The translations under genes and the position numbers were made by a program. Source: Leuctra nigra (taxonomy: Eukaryota; Arthropoda; Insecta; Plecoptera; Leuctridae). From it: a stretch of 64,000 bases of DNA. The stretch covers positions 24,188,069 through 24,252,068 of the forward strand of contig OW203771.1 of assembly GCA_934045905.1 (NCBI GenBank), in the 5' to 3' direction. The stretch's first letter is position 1, and each line of letters begins with the position of its first letter. The notes beneath the pieces were generated by a model that was given only the letters and a program-made list of their open reading frames with translations, was not told the origin of the DNA and made no database searches. This document shows positions 1 to 13,340 of the stretch, piece by piece.

Positions 1-2092
1 CCAGTCGCATGTCCCTAACCCCCAGCATACGTTAATGCTTGTAAGGAGTAGGTAAATTAGGAACCCTATTTATCTATAAAAATAAATTATGCGTTCTAAA
101 GCAACATATAAATTGTTTGAAAAACGCCTTTCGGGGAACAACCGGGCGGTTCTTTGCTGTACTATGAGTAGTTTATAGCAGTAGTGTTGTAGTAGTTTAT
201 TATCCCAAAATCAATTTTAAATTTTTAAATTCTTAAATTCTCAATAAATGCGGGGTTGTTTGATTCGCAACTACTGGTTGTAGCAGAGTATTGAAAAACT
301 ATCCATAAATCGATTTAATTATAACAAACGCTAGCAGGTGAGTAGGGTAAAAATCCAGAGGCTGGTCAGGCTCCCGGTCCTGGGTCAGTCATTAAAATTA
401 CCTTAATTTTTTTTAAATTAACATATTTTGCATACACCACTAATTTATTACGTTGAAGTGTGATTCATGTGGTTGGTAAATGCTGGAATCGACTCTTGGC
501 GCCTTTTGAGAACGATGGAAAATATTAATTCCCGAAGCGCCTGAAAAAAGCAGACGTTTTGATTTTATTGTTTCCTCCAGTTGCCGTAAAATGCGGATTA
601 ATAAGGCAATATTACGAATAATATCGATTATATATTCTTCGTGAGCATGTTATTAAATCCCAAAAAATATTATAATGTTTTTCTTAAATTCTAACAACTC
701 TATCATCACTTGCAGAGAGACCGAAAGCTGTGAAAAATTAATGTGTAGTGTGTCAAATTTTACCCAACCTCTTTATATGAACATTAGATTTAATATTTCT
801 ATTGTACAGTGTTTCAAAAGCTTGATTTTATATTAAAGTAAAATTTTAAAATTTTAAAATTGAAATAAATAAAATAAAGCAGATTGCGCAATGGGATGAA
901 TGGGAGATCTCAAGTTCAATGTCAAAGGTTTTGTACCAACTGACATATCAGTGCTTTAGATTTAACTCAAAAAGAAGAAAACTTGTTTGCTCCGCGTGTA
1001 AATGATCCATCCTCAACTGGGAACAAATGAGTGTCTCTAAATAATGAATACATATCATAATAGGAATGATATTAAAATGCGTCCTTCACAAATACCTTTC
1101 TAATTGATGGGGCAATAACATACTTCAGTTCCAGTAAATTCCAATAACTGACGCACAACCGGGTCCTAGTCCCAGTGGTGGGTCAAATTAGCTATGGCAA
1201 TAATTCTTTTTATAATTCTGCTGTTTACTAATAAATTCATGATATCCTTTACTATAATACGCTTAAAAGAGAAGAACGTCGTCCCCGTTGCAACGTGGCT
1301 GAAAATTTGGTTTTCTATACTAAATCTTTAATTTTCCACCGATCGTGTTGAAACTCGCCAGTAATGTAGGTATACAATTACGTGACTTGATTTATAGTAA
1401 AACTTTTACGACATTCTGTGCAGTATTTACCGAGTTATTCGTGAAAAACACCGCTTTTTCTGATGTCTTAATTTTAAACGTCAATTTCAATTGTGCAGTG
1501 AAAATAAATTTTAGTAGGCAGTGAAGCTAATTTTCATAAATCGACCTGAACAATAATTGACCATGGAATCCGGAGCTCGAAAGTTGCGTTACGTTTCGCG
1601 TCTATAGACATCGCGAATTTAGCACCATTTTCAACGAAACTTGACTTTTCCTGTACATAATTTCAAGAGAACTGCCAAGCAAAAAGTTTCGTTTGAATCC
1701 GATAAGTATGTAGAGAGATATTAAATAGAAACCAAATTGTCATTTAAAGAGTCACTTTCTTCGAAACTTTCCAAATGGAGGAAGCTGTGAATCCATTTGG
1801 CAGTGAAGAAAATATTGGAATTTCCACTGGAGACCTTGACTATAGAATCACGGGCAAAGCAACATTCATGTGAATAAATGCGGCATTTTTTGGGTATGTT
1901 ATAGGGGGGGGGGGGTCACAAGGGAACATTTCTGTCCACATTGTAATATAGTTACCTTTTGATATTGGACCTAATCTCCAATATACGTATCTCATTTGAT
2001 ATGACTATAAACAAAGATCAATCAAGCAAGAACATACATTTTCTGCTGCGACTTCACAACTTAGCATTTTATCAAAAGATTTTAGTTAGTAC
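1..2092. other. AT-rich DNA without recognised genes
   Basis: No exon or element was identified. There is a G-run at 1904-1915. A 32-codon ORF at 1775-1873 (start MEEAVNPFG) has no support. If the CA gene continues left, this could be its intron 3. Confidence 0.4.
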
Positions 2093-2248
2093 ACCTACAT
2101 AAGCCTCTACAATTATTCCGTTCCACAATTTAATAATAAGTACGGCAAAAGAGCGTTAAGGTATGTGGTTCCAGCAATATTTAATAAAATACCAATAGAT
2201 TTAAAAAAGTTAAAAAATTATCAGATTATTAAACATGAAATAAAGAAT
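2093..2248 (+). pseudogene. Non-LTR retrotransposon ORF2 carboxyl-terminal remnant
   Basis: The frame starting at 2093 encodes SVPQFNNKYGKRALRYVVP, then AIFNKIPIDLKKLKN and a lysine-rich tail. The yGkR...YxxPxxwNxLP pattern is characteristic of the end of jockey/CR1-type ORF2 proteins. It is cut at 2249 by the family-2 element. Confidence 0.6.
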
Positions 2249-2524
2249 CTAGAGGAGCAGTCGCTCCACGCGCGCGTACGGCGCGTGCACACACTCATTT
2301 AAAAAGGCTGGAGCAAACCCACTTTTACTGTAAGCATCAAAGTGGCATTTTCGGCCTACTGGATCTTAAAATTGGGAAATCTCACATTGTTGCGAAATAT
2401 CTTAATTACGAGCTATGGCCCACCCCACCACATATACCATATTTGGGAACAATAGGTTAAGCCCTTTGCGAGCTAGAGGGCCGTGAAAATAGTGTTTTAG
2501 GGCGGTTTTAATCAGTAATAATCT

Positions 2525-2569
<45 letters not shown>

Positions 2570-3947
2570 GCTGGAGCTAGAATCCGGTAAACAGGCCACA
2601 GCCTAAACGGCTGAACCGATTGATCCCACATTTTTACCACGTGTGCACTTTTGGCGTCTGATTTAACCTTCACCCCAAGCATTTTTTGTGCCACCATTTT
2701 GAAACCGGAAGTTACGTCATTTCTCGTCAACGGCTGGACCGATTGGAACGAAAATTGCGTTAAACGATTCAGACGGTTATCTATATGCATTATCAGTAGC
2801 AAAAGACTAAACATTATGTTAAAGAAACCGGAAATGACGTAATGAAATTTGAAATACATCGATTGGCTTTTTGGCAACAAAGGTTGATCCGATTATTTTT
2901 AGATATTTATGTAACGTATGTTCTTTTGACGTCTCATGTGCTTGTTATAAAACCAACCGGAAGCCGCCATTTTGAAACCGGTAGAGGCATCATATCTCAA
3001 TAACGGCTAAATAGATTTCAACGAAACCAGCGCAAAACAATTTAGACGGTCAACTTTATGTATTATCATCAATAATATTTGCAGTTTCCTATACCTAAAC
3101 CGGAAATGACGTCACACATTTTAATAATCTCACAAATTTTTATTTTGATGCAATAAATATACTATTTGAGACAGCTTATAAAATTGTAATCATGTTTAAA
3201 ATCTACTTCAAGGGGTCAGAGATTTCAGCCGCCATTTTTAAACCGGAAGTAACGTCATATATCAAAAACTGGTAGACAAATCGGTATGAAACTAGCGCTA
3301 AATGATTCGGAAGGCCATCTCTATGGAATATGAACAGAACAAATAGAATTTTCCTATTTATGAGACGGGAAATGACGTCATTCAAATGTATAAATTATTA
3401 TAATTCCCTCCTATACAATAAATACATATTCAGAAAGCTGTAACAAGTTGGCCTATCTAGGTTAGAAAATTAACTTTAAAAATAATAATGTTTGCTTGAA
3501 ATAGGTTTAAAGAATGAACAAGCTTGTAGCATGGCATTCTTAGAGTCAAGGTTAACTGAACACAAAGTAATTAATTAGAATCATTATGTAAACTTACAAT
3601 CTTTAAAATTCAACAGCAATCAAAATATAGACAAAAATATAACGAGCAATCAAATAAGTTTAACAATGTGCAATTATATCAAGAAAGTGAGTGAATCCAT
3701 ATAAAAAGTATGTGACCTTACCTAAATTGTGATGTCACCACGTAATAACAAGTGAACCAGTCATTGTGATAACGCTACAAAACCAGTCAGCCAGACTAGT
3801 TTTCAGTGATTCCAAGAAAAGCATGGGCCTACGTGCAGAAAGAAAGTCGTTTCGCGGGCTTTAGAAATGACAGAATGCCTAAAAATAGCTACCACGTGTA
3901 CGAAACCAACCAATCAGATTCTTTGGAGGGAAAACGATGTCAGAGGG

Positions 3948-3983
3948 TATAAAACGTCAGGCTACCAGCCAAACATCATCAGT
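3948..3983 (+). promoter_or_regulatory. Core promoter of the solo LTR
   Basis: TATAAAA at 3948 and TCAGT with its A at 3981 are 33 bases apart, the canonical TATA-Inr spacing in insects. Confidence 0.6.
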
Positions 3984-4096
3984 CGGAGTTTTCTCAGAGC
4001 AGTGAGACCTGCCTCGCGAACCGTGAAGCCTTGTGCACGCAACATAGTATAATTTCAGCGAGACAGTGCCGATGTGATCGAAGGTAAACATTAAAA

Positions 4097-5957
4097 CTAG
4101 GAAAACGCTCAGTGTAACGCGTTGATGAGCGAGCACGGGTACGTGCAAATTCTCGAACCGGAAATGCGTACACAACGCACAGAAAACATATACATCCATA
4201 TGGAATTGATTATGATATCAACTTAAAAGTGTATGCTTTTCATCGAAACTTTAAAATAGCATCTAAGCACCTGGTTCATAAAGCAAATCAGAATCAATTT
4301 TCAATTGGCACTGGAAAACATTCATTTCGATACTTCATTACTGACAGATATTAAAAATGTAAATAACTTCATACGTTCTTAACTGATTGGGATGAAATTT
4401 TGTAAAATAAGAGACAATATTGGTCTTAATGATCATGCAAAATATGAGTTTGATCAGAATTATCGAAGACCGTTTTCATTTTTCAGCCTATCAGGAGATA
4501 TTTATTTAAATTTTAACCAATGAATCTGAGTAACGCGTTGATGAGCGAGCACGGATACGCGCAACACCTCGAACCGAAATTCTGTCTATCGAAAATGTCA
4601 TTAAAAGCCAATAATTCTAAAATTTCGCCACAGATTTGTATAGAAATCTCAAAACATTCCTAAAATATTGGTCCAAATAACCATGCAAAGCTTTAAGTTG
4701 ATCAATTGAACCTTTATGATTGAACTTTTCCGTGTTAATTTTCAAAAATCACAGGATCTCCTTCAAAAAATATACCTGAGACCACTCATATGATATAAGT
4801 GTGTCTACACAATATCAGATCGACTGTTGAACGGTCATTATCAGTTTCATTTGCGTTTGAAAGTTTCTGCTCTAACTACCTTGCCTTGAACTGAAGAGTC
4901 GAAGTCGCCGTGAATTTGACAGCCAACACGCTAATAGTCCGTAAAATGTCAATAACGTTTGGATTTAAACACAGATGGGGCGATGCCAAGCTAGGACGAC
5001 GGGATCGGCCACTTCGGCGCTAGCGTCGAGGCTGTGCTTTTCAAATCAACGCATTTCTTACTCCACAGTCCGTATTTTCATGTTATATTATAATAATTAA
5101 TGTTGATATTTGGTTATTTAACGAAATAGTGGATAATTATTAGAAATGGTAGTGTAATAATGATATTTTGATCATATATGGACAGCTCACAGAATTATTT
5201 TTGTTTCCAGTGCTCTCTTGAACTGACTCACTGCTTAATGGAATTTTGTAACTTCCAATTAAAACAATTGAGAGGGTGTCGCTTCAGATTGAAATAGAAT
5301 TTGCTTTATATATTGCACTATCTTCTTATTTTTACACATTTAATTATACTAGAGTAAAAAATCTATGTATCTAAACAGTGAGTACATCTTCTTACGCATG
5401 TCAAAATAAAGTTTCGCGAGTTTTAATTTTGAGTGGCACGAACAGCTTACTTCACACTTGTCACAAAACCGATGGCAGCACCCTAGCGGGAGATAGTTTG
5501 GCTAGTGCCCTATTAGTATGAAAATTGTCAAAAATGCAGATAATGTTGGACCCAACCATCATGCGAAGTTATAAGTTGATCGTTCAATCGGTTATAGTTT
5601 AAATTTCTAAAAACACAGGAAAGATGGTTTTAAATTTTAACCAATGGGAGGATTTGGCTGAAACTTTGTTTGATTGGGTACAATGTTGGGGGTAATGACT
5701 TGTCAAAATTTCAATTTGATCAAAACAACCAATCGAAAGTTAATTTTTTTTAAATTTGAACCAATCAATGGATTTCAAAAAAATTAGGGTCTGCAACAAT
5801 CAGAAATGTTACGTACATGTGTGCAAAATTTCAGCTCGATCGAAGAAAAACTCTGACCTGTATATCGTCAGTAACAGAAAAAAAAAAAAAAAACAAAAAA
5901 AAAAACAGAGGTCCGTGCCAAAAGAGCCAAATGGAGACGCTCGCTTCGCTCGCTCAA
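4097..5957 (-). mobile_element. Rolling-circle-like copy with an internal insertion
   Basis: It runs from ctaggaaaacgctcagtg to gctcgcttcgctcgctcaa. It is near-identical to the complement of copy Y except for the 537-bp insert at 4976-5512. It sits inside the solo LTR between A and T. Confidence 0.65.
4976..5512. mobile_element. 537-bp insertion in the rolling-circle copy
   Basis: Copy Y reads aaacacagattagtatg without it, so both borders are exact. The ends TGGGGCGATGCCAAGC and (complement of the right end) TAGGGCACTAGCCAAAC are imperfect inverted repeats. No clear target duplication is seen. It is a non-coding, probably non-autonomous, DNA transposon. Confidence 0.5.
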
Positions 5958-7220
5958 TAACATTTTTGTATAAACGTCAACCCAGTAAATTCAAACTTCA
6001 AGCCTAATGCTGAGGCAAATAATATCGCATTAAGACAATTTCAAGTTACAAGTGATCAACTGAACAGTTTCAACATTAAAGTCAGTAAATGTTAAAGTAT
6101 AAAAGTTAGTGAATTGCAACTCCGGGAGAAACCGACGAGTCTGCAGCCACGAACGTCATCAGCCTGAGCCAACTTGATCCAACTGCTCGAGGAGGTCACT
6201 CCTTGTGCACGGACTGCTGGACGTCCTGGTAACCAAGGGGTTATTAGACGACATCATCGCATCGCAGCTGAAGGAGGTGACATATCCAGTCATTTCATTC
6301 TGCTGGTGGACTGGAGTTCACGGGACACACTACGCAAGAGTCTACGCCATCCACTTGTTTACGCGGAAGTAAACAAACCAGACGACATCATCACTACTGC
6401 CGACGTATCGAACGTAATATTGTTTTCATAATTTTTGATTGCTCTTTTCACATCAATGAACATTTATTTTCTCTGTAATAAACAAATTATAATATTGCTG
6501 ATTCTTTGTGTTCTACCCTCTGAGCCAAATCCCGCAGGTTTCAAAGCTTTAAATGATACACATCATTTATAGAAATAAATTCTATGTGGCATTGCAGAAA
6601 GTTCAGCAGCCATTTTAAAACCGAAGTGTTGCCATATCTCGGAACTGGGTTGACTGATTGGAATGAAACCTTTGCAATTCTTCATGAAAGATCATTTAAA
6701 GCAGTTATTTAGGACCATACGCTGCTATTCATTAGTAGTAACCAAATTGTAAAGGGTGATGATTTTTTAAAAGAATTTAGTAATTGTTCATTTCAAATGT
6801 GTCACAAGTTGTTAGAATTAACTAAAAAAAGGAGTGATATCCCCATAAAAAAACACTTCGTGTAAAAACCAGCCAAGTCTCTTCTACTAAAAAAAATATA
6901 TGAAATCTAAAAATTCTGCACTGAAAAGTAATGATATCAAAAAATTTGCCAAGTCAATACCTTATTTGAAAATCAAAAAATACTTGGCGCATCGATTTTT
7001 TAGGGCATTATAGGTATACTATATGTATGTATATTTTATGTATATTTTATATCTGGCCTATACTTCTAAGCTATTAATATTCACGATGCGCCAAGTATTT
7101 TTTGAGAATTTTTTTTATAGGGGTTCAACCCCTATATACTTAATCCACCTTGGGGTTGGTTATTACGTTCCTTGGAGTAGCTGATGTGTTGCCTCTTATT
7201 TATTATTATTATTATTATAA

Positions 7221-7460
7221 CTAGGAAAACGCTCAGTGTAACGCGTTGGTGAGCGAGCACGGGGAAGTGCAAATTCTCGAACCGGAAATGCGTACACAAG
7301 CACAGAAAACATATACATCCATATTGAATTGAAATATGATCACTCAATCAACACAACATATTATGCTTTTCATTGAAACTTGAAAATAACATCTAAGCAT
7401 CCTGGTAAATATAGCAAATCAGATGCAATTCAAGTGGCACTGGAAAACATTCATTTTGAT
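7221..7460 (-). mobile_element. GAGCGAGC-family end fragment
   Basis: It starts ctaggaaaacgctcagtg and is cut at 7461 by the next family-2 element. Confidence 0.55.
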
Positions 7461-7899
7461 CTAGTGGAGCGGTCGCTCCACTCAGCCAAGTCGTACCGTA
7501 CACTCACAGTCACTCAACATACCGTAAATGCCTATATAAACTGAGGAGCAGACCAACTACTTTTACTGTAAGCAACAACATAGCATTTTCGGCCTACTGG
7601 ATCTCAACAATGGAAAATCTCTCATTGTTGTGAAATGTCTTAATTTAGAGCTATGGCCCACCCGACTACATATACATCACGCGACAACAACCGGTCATGC
7701 CGTTTACGACCTAGAGGGCAGTGAAAATCGTGAAATTACACCGCTTTCATCTGCTTCTTCTTCTTCTTCTTCTTCTTCATATGATTCCCGAAAAAGTTGC
7801 TATCACCGCCACAGCCTAAACGGCTGAACCGATCAACCTGAAATTTTTACCACATATGCACTTTTGGCGTCTGATGATACCTTGCCTCTTGTGATTTTT

Positions 7900-9490
7900 T
7901 GTGCCGCCATTTTTTAACCGGAAGTGACGTCATATCTTAAAAACGTCTGGACCGATTAGAACGAAATTAGCGCCATTCGATTTAGATGGTCATCTTTATG
8001 AAGTATCAATAACAAAAAATTATTTTCTTATTTTCTAAACCGGAAGTGACGTCATAAATACGCAATATTTCACTTATTTCAACAAATTATACTTAAAATA
8101 CGTACATAATTAACTTACATTGTAATATAGACAATACAATTTATAAATTCAAGGTTGCAGTGTTCTCGACCGCCATTTCTGAAACCGGAAGTGACGTCAT
8201 ATATCTAAAACGCCTGTACCGATTGCAACTGAACTAGCTCCTGCGTATTCATTCTACTATTTATTTGAAAAATCAATTGGGAAAAATGAATAAACAAATT
8301 AACGGTACCGGAAATGGCGGCAGGAACCACTTAATGAAACCGGAAGTGACGTCATATATTACAAACGGCATGACCGATTTTACGGAAATATAGGGATTAT
8401 GAATTCAGATGGTCGTTCATGAAGTATCAACTAGATAAAACTAGATTGTATTCTTATTACCTATACCGGAAATGACGTCATAAATATGATGATTGATGAA
8501 TTACGTCATAAATATGTTAAATGACATTAAATTCACCACTTTATACTTTTAAATAGATATTAGTAAACGTACATTGTGAATAATTATAAATTCAAGGTTG
8601 CAGTGTTCTCGGCCGCCATTTTTAAAAACGGAAGTGACGTCATGTATCAAAAACGGCTGTACTGATTGCAACCAAATTTGGGAAATGTGTAGGTCTAATA
8701 ATTATGAATTAAAGACGACATTATTTTCGGCCGCCAATGTTAAAACCGGAAGCGACGTCATATATCGAAAACGGCTGTACCGATTGGAACTAAATTGTGT
8801 TAATATGTAGGACATAAGAATATTGATTATGAATTTAAGACGACATTTTTTTCGGCCGCCATTGTTAAAACCGGAAGTGACGTCATATATCGAAAACGGC
8901 TGAACCAATTGCAACCAAATTTTAGAAATGTGTAGGACTAATAATTATGAATTAAAGACGACATTATTTTCGGCCGCCATTGTTAAAACCGGAAGTGACG
9001 TCATTTATCGAAAACGTCTGTACCGATTGCAACCAAATTATGCAATTATGTAGGACTTATTATTATGAATTCAAGACGACATTATTTTCCACCGCCATTT
9101 CAAAACCGGAAGTGACGTCATATATAGAAAACGGCTGTACCAATTGCAACCAAATTTTGGAAATGTGTAGGACTAATAATTATGAATTAAAGACGACATT
9201 ATTTTCGGCCGCCATTGTTAAAACATGAATTTACGTCATATATCGAAAACGGCTGTACCGATTGCAACCAAATTTTGGAAATATGTAGAACTAATAATTA
9301 TGAATTCAAGAAGACATTATTTTCGGCCGCCATTTCAAAACCGGAAGTGACGTTATATATCGAAAACGGCTAAACCGATTGTTATCAATTTATGTAATTT
9401 TGTAGGACTTCTAATTATGATTTCAAGAAGACATTATTTTCGGCCCCTATTTCAAAACCGGAAGTGACGTCAAATATCGAAAACGGCTGG
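7900..9490 (+). repeat. Tandem array of composite ETS/CRE-like motifs
   Basis: Around a dozen units of roughly 110-150 bp share aaaaccggaagtgacgtcat, atcgaaaacggctgtaccga and ttgcaaccaaatt. The core joins CCGGAAGT (ETS-type) to TGACGTCA (CRE/ATF-type). Confidence 0.85.
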
Positions 9491-10340
9491 ACCGATTGTA
9501 ACGAAACCTTAGCTATTTTTTTTTGGATAATCATTTTAATCTTTTACCAAACGCAACTTTTCTTAGTACCTATCCAAATCGGTTGAGGCGTATTTTTTTA
9601 AAGAAATTAGTCCTTGCTCGGACATGTGCTACAAGCTGTATGAATAAACTAACAAAAGAAGTGATATCCCAGAAAAAAAACACTCCGTGTAAAAACGGCA
9701 GCCAAGTCTCTTTACTTCAAAAAAATTCAACACTGAAAAGGAGTGATATCAAAAAAGGAGCCAAGTCAATGACATTTCCAAATATTTAATCGTATTTTTG
9801 AAATAAAAGAATAAACACCGAGAAATACTTTACAAAAGGACTTGGCGCATCGTTTTTTTAAAGACATTTTTCTATTCATAAGCATATGCCATTTATATAC
9901 ATTCGTAATTTAGAATTTTTAGAATAATAGGGACACAACTTTCAATTACATATTATACCTACACTCCTACTGTTCAATATTTTCTATTTGAATATGTACG
10001 CGATAAAACTTGTTGCCTATATTTGTAATAAATATACAATAGTTATCTTCATATTATTGTTTCGTGGTCAACATAAATAAGTCTCATGCGTTATACCTTC
10101 TCACAATGAAATACATTTCTATTAATCCACATTTTATAACAATACATTTCACAAAGTACACAGTGAAGTCACATTGTATTTCTATTAAAAAAATAACTTT
10201 ATACACTTGACACTTCAAAAATATATAATAGTGTTCCATAGATAGTTAGTAATTATTTGACAACGTTTCATCATTTCCTTTAGTCAAGATCAAATTATGA
10301 AAAGATTCCCTTCTAATATCACCATATTAACAGTAGGTCC

Positions 10341-11024
10341 CATAGGCGTGCGCACGGGGGGGGCCGGGGGGGCCTTGACCCCCCCCTAATGGATCAGTCT
10401 CAACTAAAAAATTATAAAATGTGGTCCTCATAGTGTAAAATTTTTGTTTTAAAAGAGTTAAAACAAAAAAATCTCCCTGCGGGGCAGACTGGAGTTGCTC
10501 AAATCAATGGAATGAAGTACTAGGTTGATCCAAAACACAATATTTTAAAGAAAATACCACGAAAACATTGCCTAGATACCTTCCAGAAACATGGTTTTCT
10601 CATGAAACGCTATGTTTTTGCCCTAAAAATGTATTTTGCTTACAGCAAGCACTTTTAATTTTCTACCAAAATAATATTTGGAAATTCAAAGGGTCATGCT
10701 ATGTTCAAAACTCTTAAAAATCCTTCAAATCCACTTAAGGATAACAATTTTTCTCCGGGGCTACGAGCCCTGGACTCACGTCTTCTGGGGGCTCTTACCC
10801 CAGCTACCCTTTGTCATAAGTAAGAGATTTGGCTCCCAAACGTCTCGAAATTGATTTTGAAGTGCCAGAAAACAAAAAACGCCCTGCGGGGCAAAGTGGG
10901 GGCGCGCCCCCCACGCCCCCCTTAACGCATGGAAATTCCTTCCCCAGGCCTTTCCCCCCTTAGCATTATTCCTGCCGGCGCCCATCTTGGCCCCCTCTAA
11001 TGATTTCTCCTGCGCACGCCTATG
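10341..11024. mobile_element. hAT-like non-autonomous element
   Basis: It has perfect 14-bp ends CATAGGCGTGCGCA...TGCGCACGCCTATG and an 8-bp target duplication gtaggtcc/gtaggtac (7 of 8). The related copy at 60447-61526 lacks it. The element is GC-rich and non-coding. Confidence 0.7.
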
Positions 11025-11452
11025 GTAGGTACTGCAAGAATATGTATGAGCCCACTTCCAATTGTTATTTAATTCTTCCATCCTTATATTACTTATCTAT
11101 TACAGCATGAAATCTTTCTTCTATCGCCATTGACAAAACTATAAAATAGCCATTATTAAAAGTAGCTTGATTAATAGATTCTGGCTCTAATAGAAAGAGG
11201 AAAATGTACCTACCTATTTGTAAATTTCTTTCTGCTTTTAGGATAGAATGATGTCTTTAAAAAAACGATGCGCCAAGTCCTTTTGTAAAGTATTTCTCGG
11301 TGTTTATTCTTTTATTTCAAAAATACGATTAAATATTTGGAAATGTCATTGACTTGGCTCCTTTTTTGATATCACTCCTTTTCAGTGTTGAATTTTTTTG
11401 AAGTAAAGAGACTTGACTGCCGTTTTTACACGGAGTGTTTTTTTCTGGGATA

Positions 11453-11968
11453 CTTTATTACTGACAGATATGAAAAATGTTAATAAGTTCATACGTTCTT
11501 AACTGATTGGAATGAAATTTTGTAAAATAAGAGAAAATGTTGGTCTTAATGATCATGCAAAAAATGAGTTTGATCTGAATTATCGAAGACCGTTTTCATT
11601 TTTCAGCCTATCAGGAGATATTTATTTAAATTTTAACCAATGAATGGATTTCAAAAAAATTATGGTCTTCAAACAGAGAAGGTTGGCTTTACATGTGTGC
11701 AAAATTTCAGCTTGATCAAAGAAAAACTCTGACCTGTATAGCCAAAATATGAATTTGATCAGATTTATCGAAGACCATTTTCATTTTTCATCCTATCAGG
11801 AGATGTTTATTTCAATTTAAACCAATGAATGGATTTAAAAAAAATTTGGGGCCTGCAAACAGAAAAGGTTGTCTCTACATGAGTGCAAAATTTCAGATCG
11901 ATCGAAGAAAAACTCTGACCTGTACAGCCTCACCCAACAGAAAAAAACAAAAAACTTCGCTCGCTCAA
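11453..11968 (-). mobile_element. GAGCGAGC-family fragment
   Basis: It matches the right part of the family (tttattactgacagatatg ... cttcgctcgctcaa) and is truncated at its left by the previous element. Confidence 0.55.
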
Positions 11969-13330
11969 TTATTAGTTACCATGATTAGTTACCGAATAAT
12001 TTTTCTCATTTGATATGTTTGATTTGTCTTCTTCTGTTCAGGATTTATTCTGTGTTTGTTTTGATCAATTAGTATTAATATTATGATTTAGATTGTTTCT
12101 TTCGATTGTGTATTTTATGTGTTATATAATGTTAATGTTATTATTTACCAATTTATATTTTTGTGTTAATACCACGGAAAAACACCTCTTAGGTGTTTCG
12201 TGGTCTAGTGACTCATTACATTGTATTATTTATGTGTGTTTCTATATAAAGACTTAAAAAAAGATACTGTACCTATCGTTCGTTGATGTTTGATGTGTGC
12301 AATGAATATCGAACGATTAAATAATTAGGATAAGTTCTAAAGTAGAAACATGTATAAAATGTAGTAGATTTCGTAATTTTTCAAGTTATTAGTACATGTA
12401 AAGTGACGAACTTCGATTAAATCTCGATATCACTATTTTTCGTTCATAATAATTTGCAAATCAAATTATATTCCATTTTATTATCAATCACGCCTATTTG
12501 TTTTAATTCAGTTTCAAATATTTATTCCTATTTTGGAACCTGAATTTGATCATCATGTTGAGACATTTTATTATGTTGTGATTCAAATATTATAAAAATT
12601 ATTTTAGTTCTATATACCATGCAACTGAAGTTTTTGTTTTTATTTGTTTGTTTTCATTTGTTTTTATACACATGTTTTCTTTGTTTCTTACATACGTATG
12701 TACACTACAGATGTGCCTTGGGGTAAGCACATGCACCTGGTTTTGTGCACCTGCCACAGATATAACTATAAAAGAGCCTTAATTTGCATTTATGATCGGT
12801 CATTCCGTGAGGGTGAAAAAAATTGTCACGAGAGACAACCAACAGATGCAATTTTTACGCAAAATAGAGTGTATCCTAAAATTCTGTAATAGTTTTTCCT
12901 ATATGCCAAACATCATGAAAATTATTCAACATTTCCCTTTAATTTCCATAATTTCACCTAATTATGTAATGTTAACACCTATTTTCTTACTGCACTTACA
13001 CCTCCTAATTTCCACCACCATCATAATTCAATAAAAATAATCTATAAATTAATAAGCAACGTTTCGCACATAGTTATCGCACAAATATATTATTACCTTT
13101 GTCATGTATGACATGACGGATCCCTCTAGTATTTTATTATTGTATCCCATACCCAATACAAGACAAATAAAAATGTTTACTTCATATAAAATATAATACT
13201 GCATCTTACATGAATTGTATTAAAAACCCGACCCACCATTGGATCTTTACCCTACTACGTTAATTCCACATATCCTTAAAAGTAAACATATTATGACCTT
13301 GAGAATCTAGAACGAATTGAACAATAAATA
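11969..13330. other. AT-rich DNA, probably CA intron 3
   Basis: It directly follows the exon 3 donor. No CA zinc-ligand exon or other gene was recognised. Confidence 0.5.
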
Positions 13331-13340
13331 CAAGACTCAC

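Larger units (their letters stand above)
3440..6543 (+). mobile_element. Solo LTR (~1.24 kb) split by a rolling-circle copy
   Basis: The ends are TGTAACAAG and GGTTTCA (TG...CA), with a 4-bp target duplication AAGC (3436-3439, 6544-6547). Removing it rejoins the family-2 element as in the copy at 54950. It has TATAAAA at 3948-3954, an arthropod initiator TCAGT at 3979-3983 and AATAAA at 6477-6482, the expected promoter/polyA layout of an LTR. A second LTR and internal genes are absent. Confidence 0.6.
2249..7139 (+). mobile_element. CTCCAC-hairpin/ETS-CRE family copy, split by a solo LTR
   Basis: It starts ctagaggagcagtcgctccac, a decayed hairpin, with a (GTA)n run at 2526-2570. ETS/CRE-like repeats follow (e.g. 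2705, 2940, 3235). It continues after the LTR at 6544 and ends in the palindromic acttggcgcatcg module (6837-7139). The copy at 53291 shows the same order without the LTR. No coding capacity is seen. Confidence 0.55.
7461..11452 (+). mobile_element. Large CTCCAC-hairpin/ETS-CRE family element
   Basis: Its order is terminal hairpin (gtggagcggtcgctccac), (TTC)n at 7752-7777, tandem diverged repeats 7900-9490 each with a ccggaagtgacgtca-type core, a 175-bp spacer, then a ~200-bp inverted-repeat module 9665-11452 (arms 9665-9866 and 11251-11452). No protein-coding frame is seen. The terminal hairpin next to CTAG recalls Helentron-type non-autonomous elements. Confidence 0.55.

Noticed and set aside
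1160..1195. Possible CA zinc-ligand exon (His-His-Trp on the minus strand)
   Set aside because: The context lacks the CA block around HFHWG and has no splice sites; it matches a diverged repeat near 373.
1775..1873. 32-codon ORF starting MEEAVNPFG
   Set aside because: No homology, conservation or splice evidence.
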